Source of the DNA: Streptomyces sp. L-9-10
Lineage (GTDB): Bacteria; Actinomycetota; Actinomycetes; Streptomycetales; Streptomycetaceae
Assembly: GCF_004151105.1 (NCBI RefSeq)
Contig: NZ_PHRF01000119.1
Location: 1 to 64,000, forward strand
Direction of reading: 5' to 3'
Length of the DNA stretch: 64,000 nt
Positions 55,934-64,000 of this stretch are shown one piece after another; position 1 is the stretch's first letter, and every line of letters begins with the position of its first letter. Under the pieces are notes generated by a model. It made no database searches. It worked only from the letters and a program-made list of their open reading frames with translations, and was not told the origin of the DNA. Both the position numbers and the translations under genes were made by a program.

Positions 55934-58069
55934 TCACTGGACGACCTGGCCCGACTGCTCCCGCGCACGCTCGACGGCCAGCTCGCGGGCGCGCGCCGCC
56001 TCCAGCTCCGCCGGGCGCTGCCAGCCGCGCTCGCCCCTGGCCAGCAGCCAGGCCGTCGCCTCGTGCGGCGGCATCGCGGCGGCCACCAGCCAGCCCTGTA
56101 CCGCGTCGCAGCCCAGATCCCGCAGCCGCTCCCAGGTCTCGTCGTCCTCGACGCCCTCCGCGACGACCAGCAGGCCCAGTGAGTGCGCGAGGTCCACCGT
56201 GCAGCGGACGATCTCCCCGTCCTCGGTGTCGACGGCGAGCCTGGCCACGAAGGAGCGGTCGATCTTCAGCTCACTGACCGGCAGGCGCCGCAGATGCACC
56301 AGCGAGGAGTACCCCGTGCCGAAGTCGTCGAGGGACATCTTCACGCCGTGCCCGGTCAGGCCCGCGAGGGTGTCGGCCGCCCGCTGGGGGTCCTCCAGCA
56401 GGACGTGTTCCGTTATCTCCAGCTGGAGGGAGCCGGCCGGTACGCCGTGCCGGGCCAGTCTCGCCGCCACCGCGCCCGCGAAACCGGGGGTGTGCACGTC
56501 CCGCGGGGAGACATTGACCGCCACCGGCACCATCAGGCCCTGGGACCGCCAGCGCGCGACCTGAGCGAGAGCCATCTCCAGTACGTACTCGGTGAGATGA
56601 GGCATCAGACCGGAGGACTCGGCGATCGCGATGAAATCGTCGGGAGGGACCCGGCCGCGCTCCGGGTGCACCCAGCGCACCAGCGCCTCCAGCCCGGCGA
56701 CCTGGCCGTCGAACCGGACCTTGGGCTGGTAGTGCAGCTCCACCTCGCCCGCGTCCAGCGCGCGGCGCAGATCGCCCAGCAGGCCGAGGCGGTCGGGGGT
56801 GTTGGAGTCCCGCTTGGACTCGTAGACCTCGACGCCCGTACGGTCCCGCTTCGCCTGGTACATCGCGACGTCCGCGCGCCGCAGCAGCCCTTCGGCGTCC
56901 ACCGCGTGCTCGGGGTAGACGGCGACTCCGGCGCTCGCCTCCAGGACCAGCGTCAGCCCGTCGAGGTCCAGCGGCGAGGACAGCTCGGCCACGAGATGGC
57001 GGGCGACCCGCTGGGCGCTGGTCGTGGAGTCGCAGGTCGGCAGCAGCACCGCGAACTCGTCACCGCCGAGCCGCGCGGCCTCCGCGCCGCGTGGCAGGGC
57101 CAGCCGGAGCCGGTCGGCTATCTGCAACAGCAGCCGGTCTCCCGCGAGGTGACCGAGCGTGTCATTGACCGAGCGGAACCGGTCGAGGTCGATCAGGACC
57201 AGTCCGGCCCTGGCGCCCAGGCCCTCCGCCTCCTCCAGCGCCGACCAGGTGCGCTCCAGCAGCCACTGCCTGTTGGGCAGTTTGGTCAGCGGGTCGCGCA
57301 GCTGCTCCTCGGCCCGTGCCCTGGCGATCCACAGCGTGGAGTCGAGGGCGATCAGCGGGATCGCGAAGAGCGGCAGCAGGACGGGCAGGGACATCGCCAC
57401 CACACAGATCAGCGGAGCGATGCCGAGCAGGGCGACCGCGACCAGACCTTGCCGGTACAGGGCCGTTCGGGCGACGGTCGGCAGTCCGCCGCCCTGCGGG
57501 GAGAGCGCGTACCAGAGCAGCAGCCGGGTGACCACGAGATGGGCGGAGGCGGCCAGCACGATCTCGACGACACTGGCGAACCCCCAGTCGAGCGGCTGCC
57601 AGGGTTCCTCGACGGTGGGGACCACATCGAAGGCGGCGAGGACGAGCGCGGCGGCGGCGATGCCCAGCATGTCCGCCGCGCCGTGCAGGACGCCCAGCCG
57701 CCAGCGGTGCCTGCGGGCCACCCCGACCAGCACCACGACGGCGACGGAGACGAGTCCGGCGGCCACCCAGCCGTAGAGCAGCAGGACGGCCAGGGTGAGG
57801 GCGGCGCCGGAGCCCGTGCCGCCCCACCAGCGGTCCCGGCCGAGGGCGACCAGATGGCCCACGATGATGCCGGTCAGCACGGCCAGCGCCCATCCCGATG
57901 TGCCACCGGGGAAGAGCGCGTGGCCGTCGCGCACCGTATGGAAGAGTCCGGTCGCCAGGACGACGACGGCGAGTCCCACCACAAGAGCGGGCGTCCTGGC
58001 CGCAAGGCCCGCAATTCGCGCGAATCCGCGCGGGGGTGAGACCGGGGCGGCGCTCTCGGTCGGTTTCAT
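55934..58069 (-). CDS. rmdB: Membrane GGDEF-EAL c-di-GMP enzyme, RmdB-like
   Basis: A 711-aa protein from ATG 58069 (GAGGGACGGG upstream). Several membrane helices (about 25-270) are followed by GGDEF and EAL domains. GGDEF is intact (RLGGDEFAVLL, 335-339), but the RxxD inhibitory site is absent. The EAL domain is intact: VAGLEALVRW (near 462), NVSPRDV, LDDFGTGYSS, LKIDRSF and VVAEGVED, so phosphodiesterase activity is expected. Architecture and position beside ligA match RmdB, which in S. venezuelae hydrolyses c-di-GMP and affects development. With the CdgC-like protein 25 kb away it may set c-di-GMP level. It stands alone; the gaps on both sides hold no other gene I can support. Confidence 0.88.
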   Translation of the reverse strand: MKPTESAAPVSPPRGFARIAGLAARTPALVVGLAVVVLATGLFHTVRDGHALFPGGTSGWALAVLTGIIVGHLVALGRDRWWGGTGSGAALTLAVLLLYGWVAAGLVSVAVVVLVGVARRHRWRLGVLHGAADMLGIAAAALVLAAFDVVPTVEEPWQPLDWGFASVVEIVLAASAHLVVTRLLLWYALSPQGGGLPTVARTALYRQGLVAVALLGIAPLICVVAMSLPVLLPLFAIPLIALDSTLWIARARAEEQLRDPLTKLPNRQWLLERTWSALEEAEGLGARAGLVLIDLDRFRSVNDTLGHLAGDRLLLQIADRLRLALPRGAEAARLGGDEFAVLLPTCDSTTSAQRVARHLVAELSSPLDLDGLTLVLEASAGVAVYPEHAVDAEGLLRRADVAMYQAKRDRTGVEVYESKRDSNTPDRLGLLGDLRRALDAGEVELHYQPKVRFDGQVAGLEALVRWVHPERGRVPPDDFIAIAESSGLMPHLTEYVLEMALAQVARWRSQGLMVPVAVNVSPRDVHTPGFAGAVAARLARHGVPAGSLQLEITEHVLLEDPQRAADTLAGLTGHGVKMSLDDFGTGYSSLVHLRRLPVSELKIDRSFVARLAVDTEDGEIVRCTVDLAHSLGLLVVAEGVEDDETWERLRDLGCDAVQGWLVAAAMPPHEATAWLLARGERGWQRPAELEAARARELAVERAREQSGQVVQ

Positions 58070-58330
58070 TCCCGTCCCTCTCACAGCCGGCGAAGCCGAT
58101 GCCACGCGATGTCACGTTGTCATGCACACACGGCCGGAATCACACCACTCAGCCGTTCACGACAGGCGCACCTCTCAACAGTAGGCCGCGGAACGCTCCG
58201 ACGGGCAGCGCTCTACAGCTGTTGCCCGAATGCGACCTGCCCATCCGTATCCATCTGGTATGCGCCGAACGGGTGAGCTTTGCGGCCCGAATTCGACGGT
58301 GTGGGACTCCGCTTTCCGGGGGATTTCGCG

Positions 58331-60535
58331 CTACTCCTCGGGGGTGGCCGATGGCTCCTCGGGCCTGACAGCGGCCTCCCTGGCCGCGTCCGGACCCTGT
58401 TCGAGCAGGATGGTGAACCCCTGTTCGTCCAGCACCGGAACCTTCAGTTGCATCGCTTTGTCGTACTTCGAACCGGGGTTCTCCCCGACCACCACGAAGC
58501 CGGTCTTCTTCGAGACGGCCCCGGTCACCTTCGCGCCACGGGTTTGAAGCGCCTCTTTCGCGCCATCCCTCGTGTAGCGCTCCAGCGTGCCCGTGACGAC
58601 GACCGTCAGGCCCTCCAACGGCCTTGGTGCGTCGTCCTCGCCGGTGCCCTCCTCCTCCATACGTACCCCGGCGGCCCGCCACTTGCGCAGAATCTCGCGG
58701 TGCCAGTCGACCTCGAACCATTCCTTGACGGAGGTGGCGATGATCGCCCCGACTCCGTCGACCGCCGCCAGCTCCTCTTCCGTGGCCTGCTCGATCCGGT
58801 CGATCGAGCGGAACTCCCTGGCCAGCGCCTCGGCGGCGACCGGTCCTACATGGCGGACGGAGAGCCCGGCGATGATCCGGGCCAGCGGACGCTCCTTGGC
58901 CGCCGCGATGTGCTGAAGCATCGCCAGGGCGTTCTTCTTCGGCTCGCCCTCCTGATTGGCGAAGACCGTGACGACCTTCTCGTCACCTGTCTTCGGGTCG
59001 CGCTTGGGCAGCCCGCTGTCCTGGTCGAGCACGTACGCCTTGATGGGCAGCAGTTGTCCGACCGTCAGGTCGAAGAGATCGCCCTCGTCCAGCAGCGGCG
59101 GTGTCTCCGGCTCCAGTGGTCTGGTGAGGGCGGCGGCGGCCACATAGCCGAAGTTCTCGATGTCCAGGCACTTGCGGCCGCCGAGGTAGAACAGCCGCTC
59201 CCGCAACTGGGCCGGGCAGGTGCGGGCGTTGGGGCAGCGGAGGTCGATGTCGCCCTCCTTCATGGCCCGCAGCTCCGTACCGCACTCGGGACACACCGCG
59301 GGCATCTCGAACTCGTACGCGTCCTCGGGGCGCAGATCGATGACCGGGCCGAGGATCTCCGGGATGACATCGCCGGCCTTGCGGATCACGACCGTGTCAC
59401 CGATCCAGACGCCCTTGGCCTTCACCACGTCCTGGTTGTGCAGCGTGGCGAACTCGACCTCGGAACCGGCGACCGTGACCGGCTCCACCTGCGCGTACGG
59501 CGTGACACGCCCGGTGCGGCCGACGCCCACGCGGATGTTCACCAGCTTGGTGTTGACCTCCTCGGGCGCGTACTTCCACGCGATCGCCCAGCGAGGGGCG
59601 CGCGAGGTGGAGCCCAGCCGGCCCTGGAGCGGGATCTCGTCGAGCTTGACGACCACACCGTCGATCTCGTGCTCCACGGAGTGGCGGTGTTCGCCGAAGT
59701 ACGCGATGAACTCCCGCACCTCCTCGATCGATCCGACCACCTTGTTGTGCCGGGCGGTGGGCAGCCCCCACTCGCGCAGCAGGCCGTACGCGTGCGAGAG
59801 GCAGTCGATGTCGAAGCCGTCGCGGGCCCCGATGCCGTGCACCACCATGTGCAGCGGGCGGGTCGCGGTGATCTTGGGGTCCTTCTGGCGCAGTGAACCC
59901 GCCGCCGCGTTGCGCGGGTTGGCGAACGGCTTGTCACCCGCGGCCACCAGACGCGCGTTCAGCTCCTGGAACGCCTCCATCGGGAAGTAGACCTCGCCGC
60001 GGACCTCCACCAGATCCGGGACGCGCTCGCCCGCCAGCCGGTGCGGGATCTCGGCGATCGTACGGACGTTGGGCGTGATGTCCTCGCCCGTACGGCCGTC
60101 GCCGCGGGTGGCGGCGCGGGTCAGCCTGCCGTGCTCATAGGTGAGATTGACCGCGAGCCCGTCGACCTTCAGCTCGCACAGGAAGTGGAAGTCGGGCGTG
60201 CCCACGTCCTTGGCGACGCGGTCGGCCCAGGCGGCCAGCTCGGTGTCGTCGAACGCGTTGTCCAGGGAGAGCATCCGCTCGCGGTGCTGGACCGCGGTGA
60301 AGTCCGTCTCGTACGCCCCCGCGACCTTCTGGGTCGGCGAATCGGGCGTGCGCAGCTCCGGATACTCCTCCTCCAGCGCCTCCAGCGACCGCAGCAGCCT
60401 GTCGAACTCGCCGTCGCTGATGACCGGCTGGTCCTTCACGTAGTACCGGAAGCGGTGCTCCTCGATCTGCTCGGCGAGTTGGGCATGCCGCTCCCGTGCC
60501 TCGGCGGGCACCGCCGTCCGCTGTTCGCCAGCCAC
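58331..60535 (-). CDS. ligA: NAD-dependent DNA ligase
   Basis: A 734-aa protein from the GTG at 60535, which has a good GGGAGG site eight bases before; in-frame starts at 60568 and 60580 lack one. It seals nicks in replication and repair and is essential. The order is Ia domain, adenylation domain with Lys123 in CELKVDGLAVN, OB fold, four-Cys zinc finger (CPECGTEL...CPNARTCPAQ), helix-hairpin-helix repeats and a C-terminal BRCT domain (GLTVVVTGTLERYTRDGAKEALQ). It is the last of a three-gene operon after the SDR and MetE-like genes, whose end it nearly overlaps. Confidence 0.97.
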   Translation of the reverse strand: MAGEQRTAVPAEARERHAQLAEQIEEHRFRYYVKDQPVISDGEFDRLLRSLEALEEEYPELRTPDSPTQKVAGAYETDFTAVQHRERMLSLDNAFDDTELAAWADRVAKDVGTPDFHFLCELKVDGLAVNLTYEHGRLTRAATRGDGRTGEDITPNVRTIAEIPHRLAGERVPDLVEVRGEVYFPMEAFQELNARLVAAGDKPFANPRNAAAGSLRQKDPKITATRPLHMVVHGIGARDGFDIDCLSHAYGLLREWGLPTARHNKVVGSIEEVREFIAYFGEHRHSVEHEIDGVVVKLDEIPLQGRLGSTSRAPRWAIAWKYAPEEVNTKLVNIRVGVGRTGRVTPYAQVEPVTVAGSEVEFATLHNQDVVKAKGVWIGDTVVIRKAGDVIPEILGPVIDLRPEDAYEFEMPAVCPECGTELRAMKEGDIDLRCPNARTCPAQLRERLFYLGGRKCLDIENFGYVAAAALTRPLEPETPPLLDEGDLFDLTVGQLLPIKAYVLDQDSGLPKRDPKTGDEKVVTVFANQEGEPKKNALAMLQHIAAAKERPLARIIAGLSVRHVGPVAAEALAREFRSIDRIEQATEEELAAVDGVGAIIATSVKEWFEVDWHREILRKWRAAGVRMEEEGTGEDDAPRPLEGLTVVVTGTLERYTRDGAKEALQTRGAKVTGAVSKKTGFVVVGENPGSKYDKAMQLKVPVLDEQGFTILLEQGPDAAREAAVRPEEPSATPEE

Positions 60536-60576
60536 CGTTTCGTCCTCCCGTTCACCATGACCCGGCATCCGGATCG

Positions 60577-61653
60577 TCACTCAGGGTTGTCCACGAGGGA
60601 TCTCGCGGCCCTGACGCAGTGCGCCATCGCGGCGCGCGCGTACGCGGGAGAGGCCCCCGCGAGCCCGCACGACGGGGTGAGCACCACGGACTCCGCGAGA
60701 GTCCCCGGATTCAGCCCCAGCCTGCGCCACAGCGTCCTGACACCCATGACGCTACCGGCAGGGTCCGACAATGGGCCGTCAGTGCCCGGCACGATTCCGG
60801 CGAAGAGTTTCGTTCCGCTCTCGACCGTCTCACCGATGGTCTCCTCGTCACGTTCGGTGAGCAGACCGAAATCGAACGAGACCGCCGCGGCGCCGGCCCG
60901 ACGCAGCAGCGCGAACGGAACGTCGGGCGCGCAGGAGTGCACGACCGCCGTCCCCGCGCTCAGCGCGGTCACCTCGCGCAGCGCGCTCTCCACGACCTGG
61001 CGGTCAACGGCGCGGTGGGTGCGGTAGCCGCTGGCCGTCCTCACATGTCCGCGCAGTACGGCGGTGAGGGACGGCTCGTCGATCTGGAGCACCGGTACGG
61101 CGCCGGGCACCCGGCGCCGTACCTCCGCGAGATGCGCGGTCAGCCCCTCCACCAGCGAGCCGGTCAGGTCCCGGCAGGCCCCGGGGTCGCTCAGCGCCGA
61201 CTCGCCGTTGCGCAGCTCCAGCGAGGCGGCCAGCGTCCACGGCCCGACGGCCTGGACCTTGAGCGGACCCACGTACCCCTGGGTGAACTCCTCCAGCGCG
61301 TCCAGGTCCTCGCCCATCCAGGACCAGGCCCTTTTGGTGTCACGGCCCGGCCGGTCGCCGATCCGCCAGCCACTGGGCTCCACACGCGCGTAGACCTCGA
61401 CGAGGAGCCCCGCCGTCCGGCCGATCATGTCGGCGCCGGGGCCGCGGGCGGGCAGCTCGGGCAGATACGGGAAGTCCTCGAAGCTGCCGGTGACGGCCTT
61501 GGCGGTCTCCCGCGCGTCGCCGCCGGGCATGGAGCCGATCCCCGTGGCGGCTCCCCAGACGCTCCCGGCGGGCGCGGCCGGCGATGCCGGGACCGGCTCG
61601 TTCCGCGCGTCGCTCCGGGATTCGTTCCGCGACGCGTCCATCCGCTCGCTCAC
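60577..61653 (-). CDS. Short cobalamin-independent methionine-synthase-like protein
   Basis: A 358-aa protein from the GTG at 61653, which overlaps the preceding stop (GTGA); ATG 61641 is an alternative. It matches only the catalytic C-terminal half of MetE (about 760 aa), as archaeal and some actinobacterial homologues do. Zinc ligands are visible: His239 and Cys241 in VVHSCAPD and a later Cys in LTPSCGLAG. These short forms accept methyl groups from donors other than methyl-tetrahydrofolate in archaea; the donor here is unknown. Its stop lies 42 bases before the ligA start codon chosen here. Confidence 0.85.
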   Translation of the reverse strand: MSERMDASRNESRSDARNEPVPASPAAPAGSVWGAATGIGSMPGGDARETAKAVTGSFEDFPYLPELPARGPGADMIGRTAGLLVEVYARVEPSGWRIGDRPGRDTKRAWSWMGEDLDALEEFTQGYVGPLKVQAVGPWTLAASLELRNGESALSDPGACRDLTGSLVEGLTAHLAEVRRRVPGAVPVLQIDEPSLTAVLRGHVRTASGYRTHRAVDRQVVESALREVTALSAGTAVVHSCAPDVPFALLRRAGAAAVSFDFGLLTERDEETIGETVESGTKLFAGIVPGTDGPLSDPAGSVMGVRTLWRRLGLNPGTLAESVVLTPSCGLAGASPAYARAAMAHCVRAARSLVDNPE

Positions 61654-62339
61654 CGGCCCGGCCGTACGGTCACGTCGTCGATCCGCGCGTCGCGCGGCAG
61701 GTCGAGCGCCGCGAGGATCGTCGTCGCCACGGACCCGGGGTCGATCCAGCGGCCGGCGTCGTACTCCTTGCCCTCCTGCTGGTGGACCTTGACCTGCATG
61801 GGGCTCGCCGTACGGCCCGGATAGACGGAGGTCACCCGCAGACCGCTGTCCCGCTCCTCCTCGCGCAGCGCGTCGGCGAGCGCCTTGAGGCCGTGCTTGG
61901 ACGCGGCGTACGCGCCCCACTCGGCGTGCGCGCTGAGCCCGGCGCCCGAGTTGACGAAGATCACCTGGCCGTGGGAGATCCGGAGCTGGGGCAGCAGGAG
62001 CCGGGTCAGCTCGGCGGGGGCGACGAGGTTCACGTTCAGCTGCTCGTGCCAGGTCTTGGGGGTCAGGTCGCCGATCGGCCCGAGGTCGACGACGCCCGCG
62101 ATGTGCAGCAGCGAGTCGAGTCGGTCGGGAAGCGTCTGCTGGGCGAGTGCCCAGGAGAGCCGGTCCGGGTTGGCGAGGTCGCCGACGAGGGTACGGGCGC
62201 CGGGGAACGCGGATCCGAGTTCCTTGGCGCGGCCGGCGTCACGGGCGAACAGGATCAGGTCGTCGCCGCGCTCGTGCAGCCGGCGCGCGACAGCGGCGCC
62301 GATGCCGGAGCCCGCACCGGTGATCAGATGGGTAGCCAT
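61650..62339 (-). CDS. Short-chain dehydrogenase/reductase
   Basis: A 229-aa classical SDR from ATG 62339. The NAD(P) site is LITGAGSGIGAAVARRL, the structural Asn region LHIAGVV (variant of NNAG), and the catalytic set is Ser in VNSGAGLSA with Tyr-x-x-x-Lys in YAASKHGLKAL. Substrate is unknown. It is the first gene of a likely operon; its stop overlaps the start of the MetE-like gene by 4 bases (GTGA). Confidence 0.93.
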   Translation of the reverse strand: MATHLITGAGSGIGAAVARRLHERGDDLILFARDAGRAKELGSAFPGARTLVGDLANPDRLSWALAQQTLPDRLDSLLHIAGVVDLGPIGDLTPKTWHEQLNVNLVAPAELTRLLLPQLRISHGQVIFVNSGAGLSAHAEWGAYAASKHGLKALADALREEERDSGLRVTSVYPGRTASPMQVKVHQQEGKEYDAGRWIDPGSVATTILAALDLPRDARIDDVTVRPGR

Positions 62340-62368
62340 GCGGTCATGGTCGCATCACCGCGCCCCGA

Positions 62369-62908
62369 TCACTGAACGCCGGCGGACTCCTCCAGATAGG
62401 CGAGGGCGCTCACCCCGTCCTCGGCGAAGAACACCAGGTCGGTGAGGGGCAGCGGCAGGAAGCCGTCCTCGTCCATCCGCCGGAACTGCTGCTTGAGTCC
62501 GTCGTAGAAACCGGCCGTGTTGAGCAGCACCACGGGCTTGGTGTGCAGGGCGTGCTTCTTGAGCTCCAGGATCTCGGTGGCCTCGTCGAGCGTCCCCGTA
62601 CCGCCGACCATGATCACGACCGCGTCGGACTTGGCGAGCAGCAGGGCCTTGCGCTCGGCGAGGTCCTCGGCGACCACCATCTCGTCGGCGTTCGGCCGGG
62701 CGACGCTGCTCAGGAAACCGACCGAGACCCCGACCAGCCGCCCGCCCGCCTCCTGCACACCGTCGGCGACGACCTTCATCAGCCCGCTGTCGGAACCGCC
62801 CCATACGAGGGTGTGGCCGCCCTTGCCGATCAGCTCGGCGAATTCACGGGCGGGCCGCGTGTAGTGCTCGGGGAGATCGGCGGCGGAGAGGAAGACACAG
62901 ATATTCAT
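62369..62908 (-). CDS. LOG-family protein (TIGR00730, cytokinin riboside monophosphate phosphoribohydrolase type)
   Basis: A 179-aa protein from ATG 62908. It has a Rossmann-like fold with ICVFLSAADLPEHY, LVWGGSDSGLMKVVADG and VVIMVGGTGTLDEATEIL; the last matches the PGGxGTxxE signature, with VGG for PGG. Family members remove the ribose phosphate from AMP-type nucleotides. The substituted Pro could affect activity. It stands next to the SDR gene with 29 bases between, on the same strand. Confidence 0.88.
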   Translation of the reverse strand: MNICVFLSAADLPEHYTRPAREFAELIGKGGHTLVWGGSDSGLMKVVADGVQEAGGRLVGVSVGFLSSVARPNADEMVVAEDLAERKALLLAKSDAVVIMVGGTGTLDEATEILELKKHALHTKPVVLLNTAGFYDGLKQQFRRMDEDGFLPLPLTDLVFFAEDGVSALAYLEESAGVQ

Positions 62909-63021
62909 GAGGCAAACGGTACGGCGGGAAGAGCACGCCGTGCCCCGTTGCTGAAGATACGGAGGGACCGAAGAGGTACCAGGCGGGGCGATGACCCGCA
63001 CCAGCGAAGGGGCAGACCATC

Positions 63022-63360
63022 ATGAGCACCGTGAGCACGGGACACCACATCACGATCGAGCGGGGCACGGAGCATGTACGTGTCGTACGGGACGGGCGGA
63101 TCATCGCGGAGAGCCGCACTCCGCTCCTGCTGCGCGAGACCGGCTGTCCGGTCCGCTACTACCTCCCGCCGGAGGACGTGCGTACCGAACTGCTGACGCC
63201 CTCCGACACCTCCACCCACTGCCCGTTCAAGGGCGACGCCTCGTACTGGTCGCTGCCCGGCGCGCCGGATCTCGTCTGGGCGTACCCCACGCCCAAGGCC
63301 GAAGTCGCCCAGATCAAGGACCACTTCTGCTTCTACGACCCGGAGGTCGTCGCGGCCTGA
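63022..63360 (+). CDS. DUF427 family protein
   Basis: A 112-aa protein from ATG 63022 (AAGGGG upstream). It fits DUF427: GRIIAESRTPLLLRETGCPVRYYLPPEDV, THCPFKGDASYWSL and IKDHFCFYDPEV, with the conserved Cys-Pro-x-Lys-Gly. These are single-domain cytoplasmic proteins of unknown function, common in actinobacteria. It is divergent from the LOG gene and followed by the hydrolase gene at 57 bases on the same strand. Confidence 0.92.
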   Translation: MSTVSTGHHITIERGTEHVRVVRDGRIIAESRTPLLLRETGCPVRYYLPPEDVRTELLTPSDTSTHCPFKGDASYWSLPGAPDLVWAYPTPKAEVAQIKDHFCFYDPEVVAA

Positions 63361-63416
63361 GAAAAAACTTCCTCCACGAGCGATGAGTTGCGCCGGGCAC
63401 ACCGGTCTGAGTCGGT

Positions 63417-64000
63417 ATGAACAATGTGTGCACGGTGACATCGGGGGACGGCACCCCGATCGCGTACCGGCGGTCGGGGGACGGCCCGCCGGTGGTTCTG
63501 GTGGGGGGCGCGCTCAACACCGCCGAATCCGACGCCCCGTTGGCGAAGCTGCTGGCGCCGCGTTTCGATGTGATCACCTACGACCGGCGCGGGCGCGGCG
63601 CCAGCGGTGAGAGCGGCCCGTACGCCGTGGAGCGGGAGACCGAGGATCTGGCCGCGCTCCTCGACGAGGCGGGCGGGAGCGCGTCCGTGTACGGGGTGTC
63701 CTCGGGCGCGGCCCTGGTCCTGGAGGCGACGGCCGCGGGCCTGCCGATCACCCAATTCGCCCTGTACGAGCCTCCGTACGCGACCGATCCGGCCGATCTG
63801 CCGGTCACGGCGGCCTACCGCGAGCGGCTCACGGACCTGCTGGCGCGGGGGCGGCGGGGCGAGGCGGTGGAGCTGTTCCTCTCGCTGGTGGGAATGGTGC
63901 CCGAGATGATCGCCCGGATGCGCCGGTCCCCGATGTGGCCGGATCTGGCGGCGCTGGCGCACACCCTGGCGTACGACAACGCCGTACTGGGGCCGGGGCT
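63417..64000 (+). CDS. Alpha/beta hydrolase (3' end outside the window)
   Basis: The first 194 codons from ATG 63417 are visible. The protein shows GDGPPVVLVGGALNT at the oxyanion strand, ITYDRRGRGASGESGPY and a nucleophile elbow YGVSSGAALVLEA (Ser near 96), a typical hydrolase of the type found beside DUF427 genes. The His of the triad lies beyond the window end. Substrate is unknown. Confidence 0.88.
   Translation, partial: MNNVCTVTSGDGTPIAYRRSGDGPPVVLVGGALNTAESDAPLAKLLAPRFDVITYDRRGRGASGESGPYAVERETEDLAALLDEAGGSASVYGVSSGAALVLEATAAGLPITQFALYEPPYATDPADLPVTAAYRERLTDLLARGRRGEAVELFLSLVGMVPEMIARMRRSPMWPDLAALAHTLAYDNAVLGPG

Noticed and set aside
1..64000. Secondary-metabolite gene cluster, prophage or defence island
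   Set aside because: No polyketide or peptide synthase, integrase, phage structural gene, restriction system or toxin pair was found on either strand.

Overview
The window reads as a chromosomal segment of a Streptomyces or close relative: very high G+C with strong third-position G/C bias, GTG starts, Tat-exported hydrolases, and a gene order that, from memory, resembles the S. coelicolor region from acyl-CoA carboxylase (accB/accE) through the branched-chain amino-acid genes to gatCAB and ligA. I cannot name the species. No prophage, insertion sequence, CRISPR array, rRNA or tRNA gene was seen.

Layout. 1-2.0 kb: tail of a conservon-type GTPase (CvnD-like), then accE and accB (acyl-CoA carboxylase epsilon and beta). 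2.2-12.3 kb: a secreted-hydrolase island with a polysaccharide lyase family 8 enzyme divergent from a GH64 beta-1,3-glucanase (LacI-type operator between them), a small secreted protein with peptidase-like motifs, a YceI protein, a Gly-rich membrane protein, and a LacI regulator divergent from a GH30 enzyme with a ricin-type sugar-binding domain. 12.3-16.7 kb: citramalate synthase (cimA), ilvE and leuB, each on the minus strand and separated by terminators; cimA has a terminator hairpin in its leader. 16.8-20.4 kb: purple-acid-phosphatase-like enzyme, a 43-aa protein, an AAC(2')-like aminoglycoside acetyltransferase homologue and a DUF1206 membrane protein. 20.4-24.5 kb: proline catabolism (pruA, putA) with a divergent PucR-type regulator. 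24.6-30.2 kb: serA, ilvC, ilvH, ilvB; ilvB has a clear leader peptide and attenuator. 30.2-33.2 kb: a membrane PAS-GGDEF-degenerate-EAL protein (CdgC-like).

33.4-41.3 kb: 2-hydroxyacid dehydrogenase, aldo/keto reductase, lipoprotein sugar dehydrogenase, DUF6191 protein, a large ATPase-LuxR regulator preceded by a 57-aa protein, and a membrane protein. 41.3-51.7 kb: MMPL exporter, Tat phospholipase C, hydrolase/TetR divergent pair with a palindromic operator, a membrane Ser/Thr kinase with a possible C-terminal carbohydrate-binding domain, and a permease coupled to a universal-stress-protein gene. 51.9-58.1 kb: gatB, a small membrane protein, gatA, gatC (tRNA amidotransferase) and an RmdB-like c-di-GMP enzyme. 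58.3-64 kb: ligA, a short MetE-like protein and a short-chain dehydrogenase in a translationally coupled operon, then a LOG-family protein, DUF427 protein and a truncated alpha/beta hydrolase.

The backbone is housekeeping metabolism: isoleucine, valine, leucine and serine synthesis, malonyl/methylmalonyl-CoA supply, proline use, Gln-tRNA charging and DNA ligation. The most interesting points are regulatory or divergent: two leader-region hairpins before branched-chain genes, a BldD-like box before the CdgC-like gene, two c-di-GMP enzymes with complementary active-site wear, the AAC(2') homologue lacking the terminal Trp, several short tandem repeats, and unusual translational couplings. I found no convincing wholly new multi-gene system.
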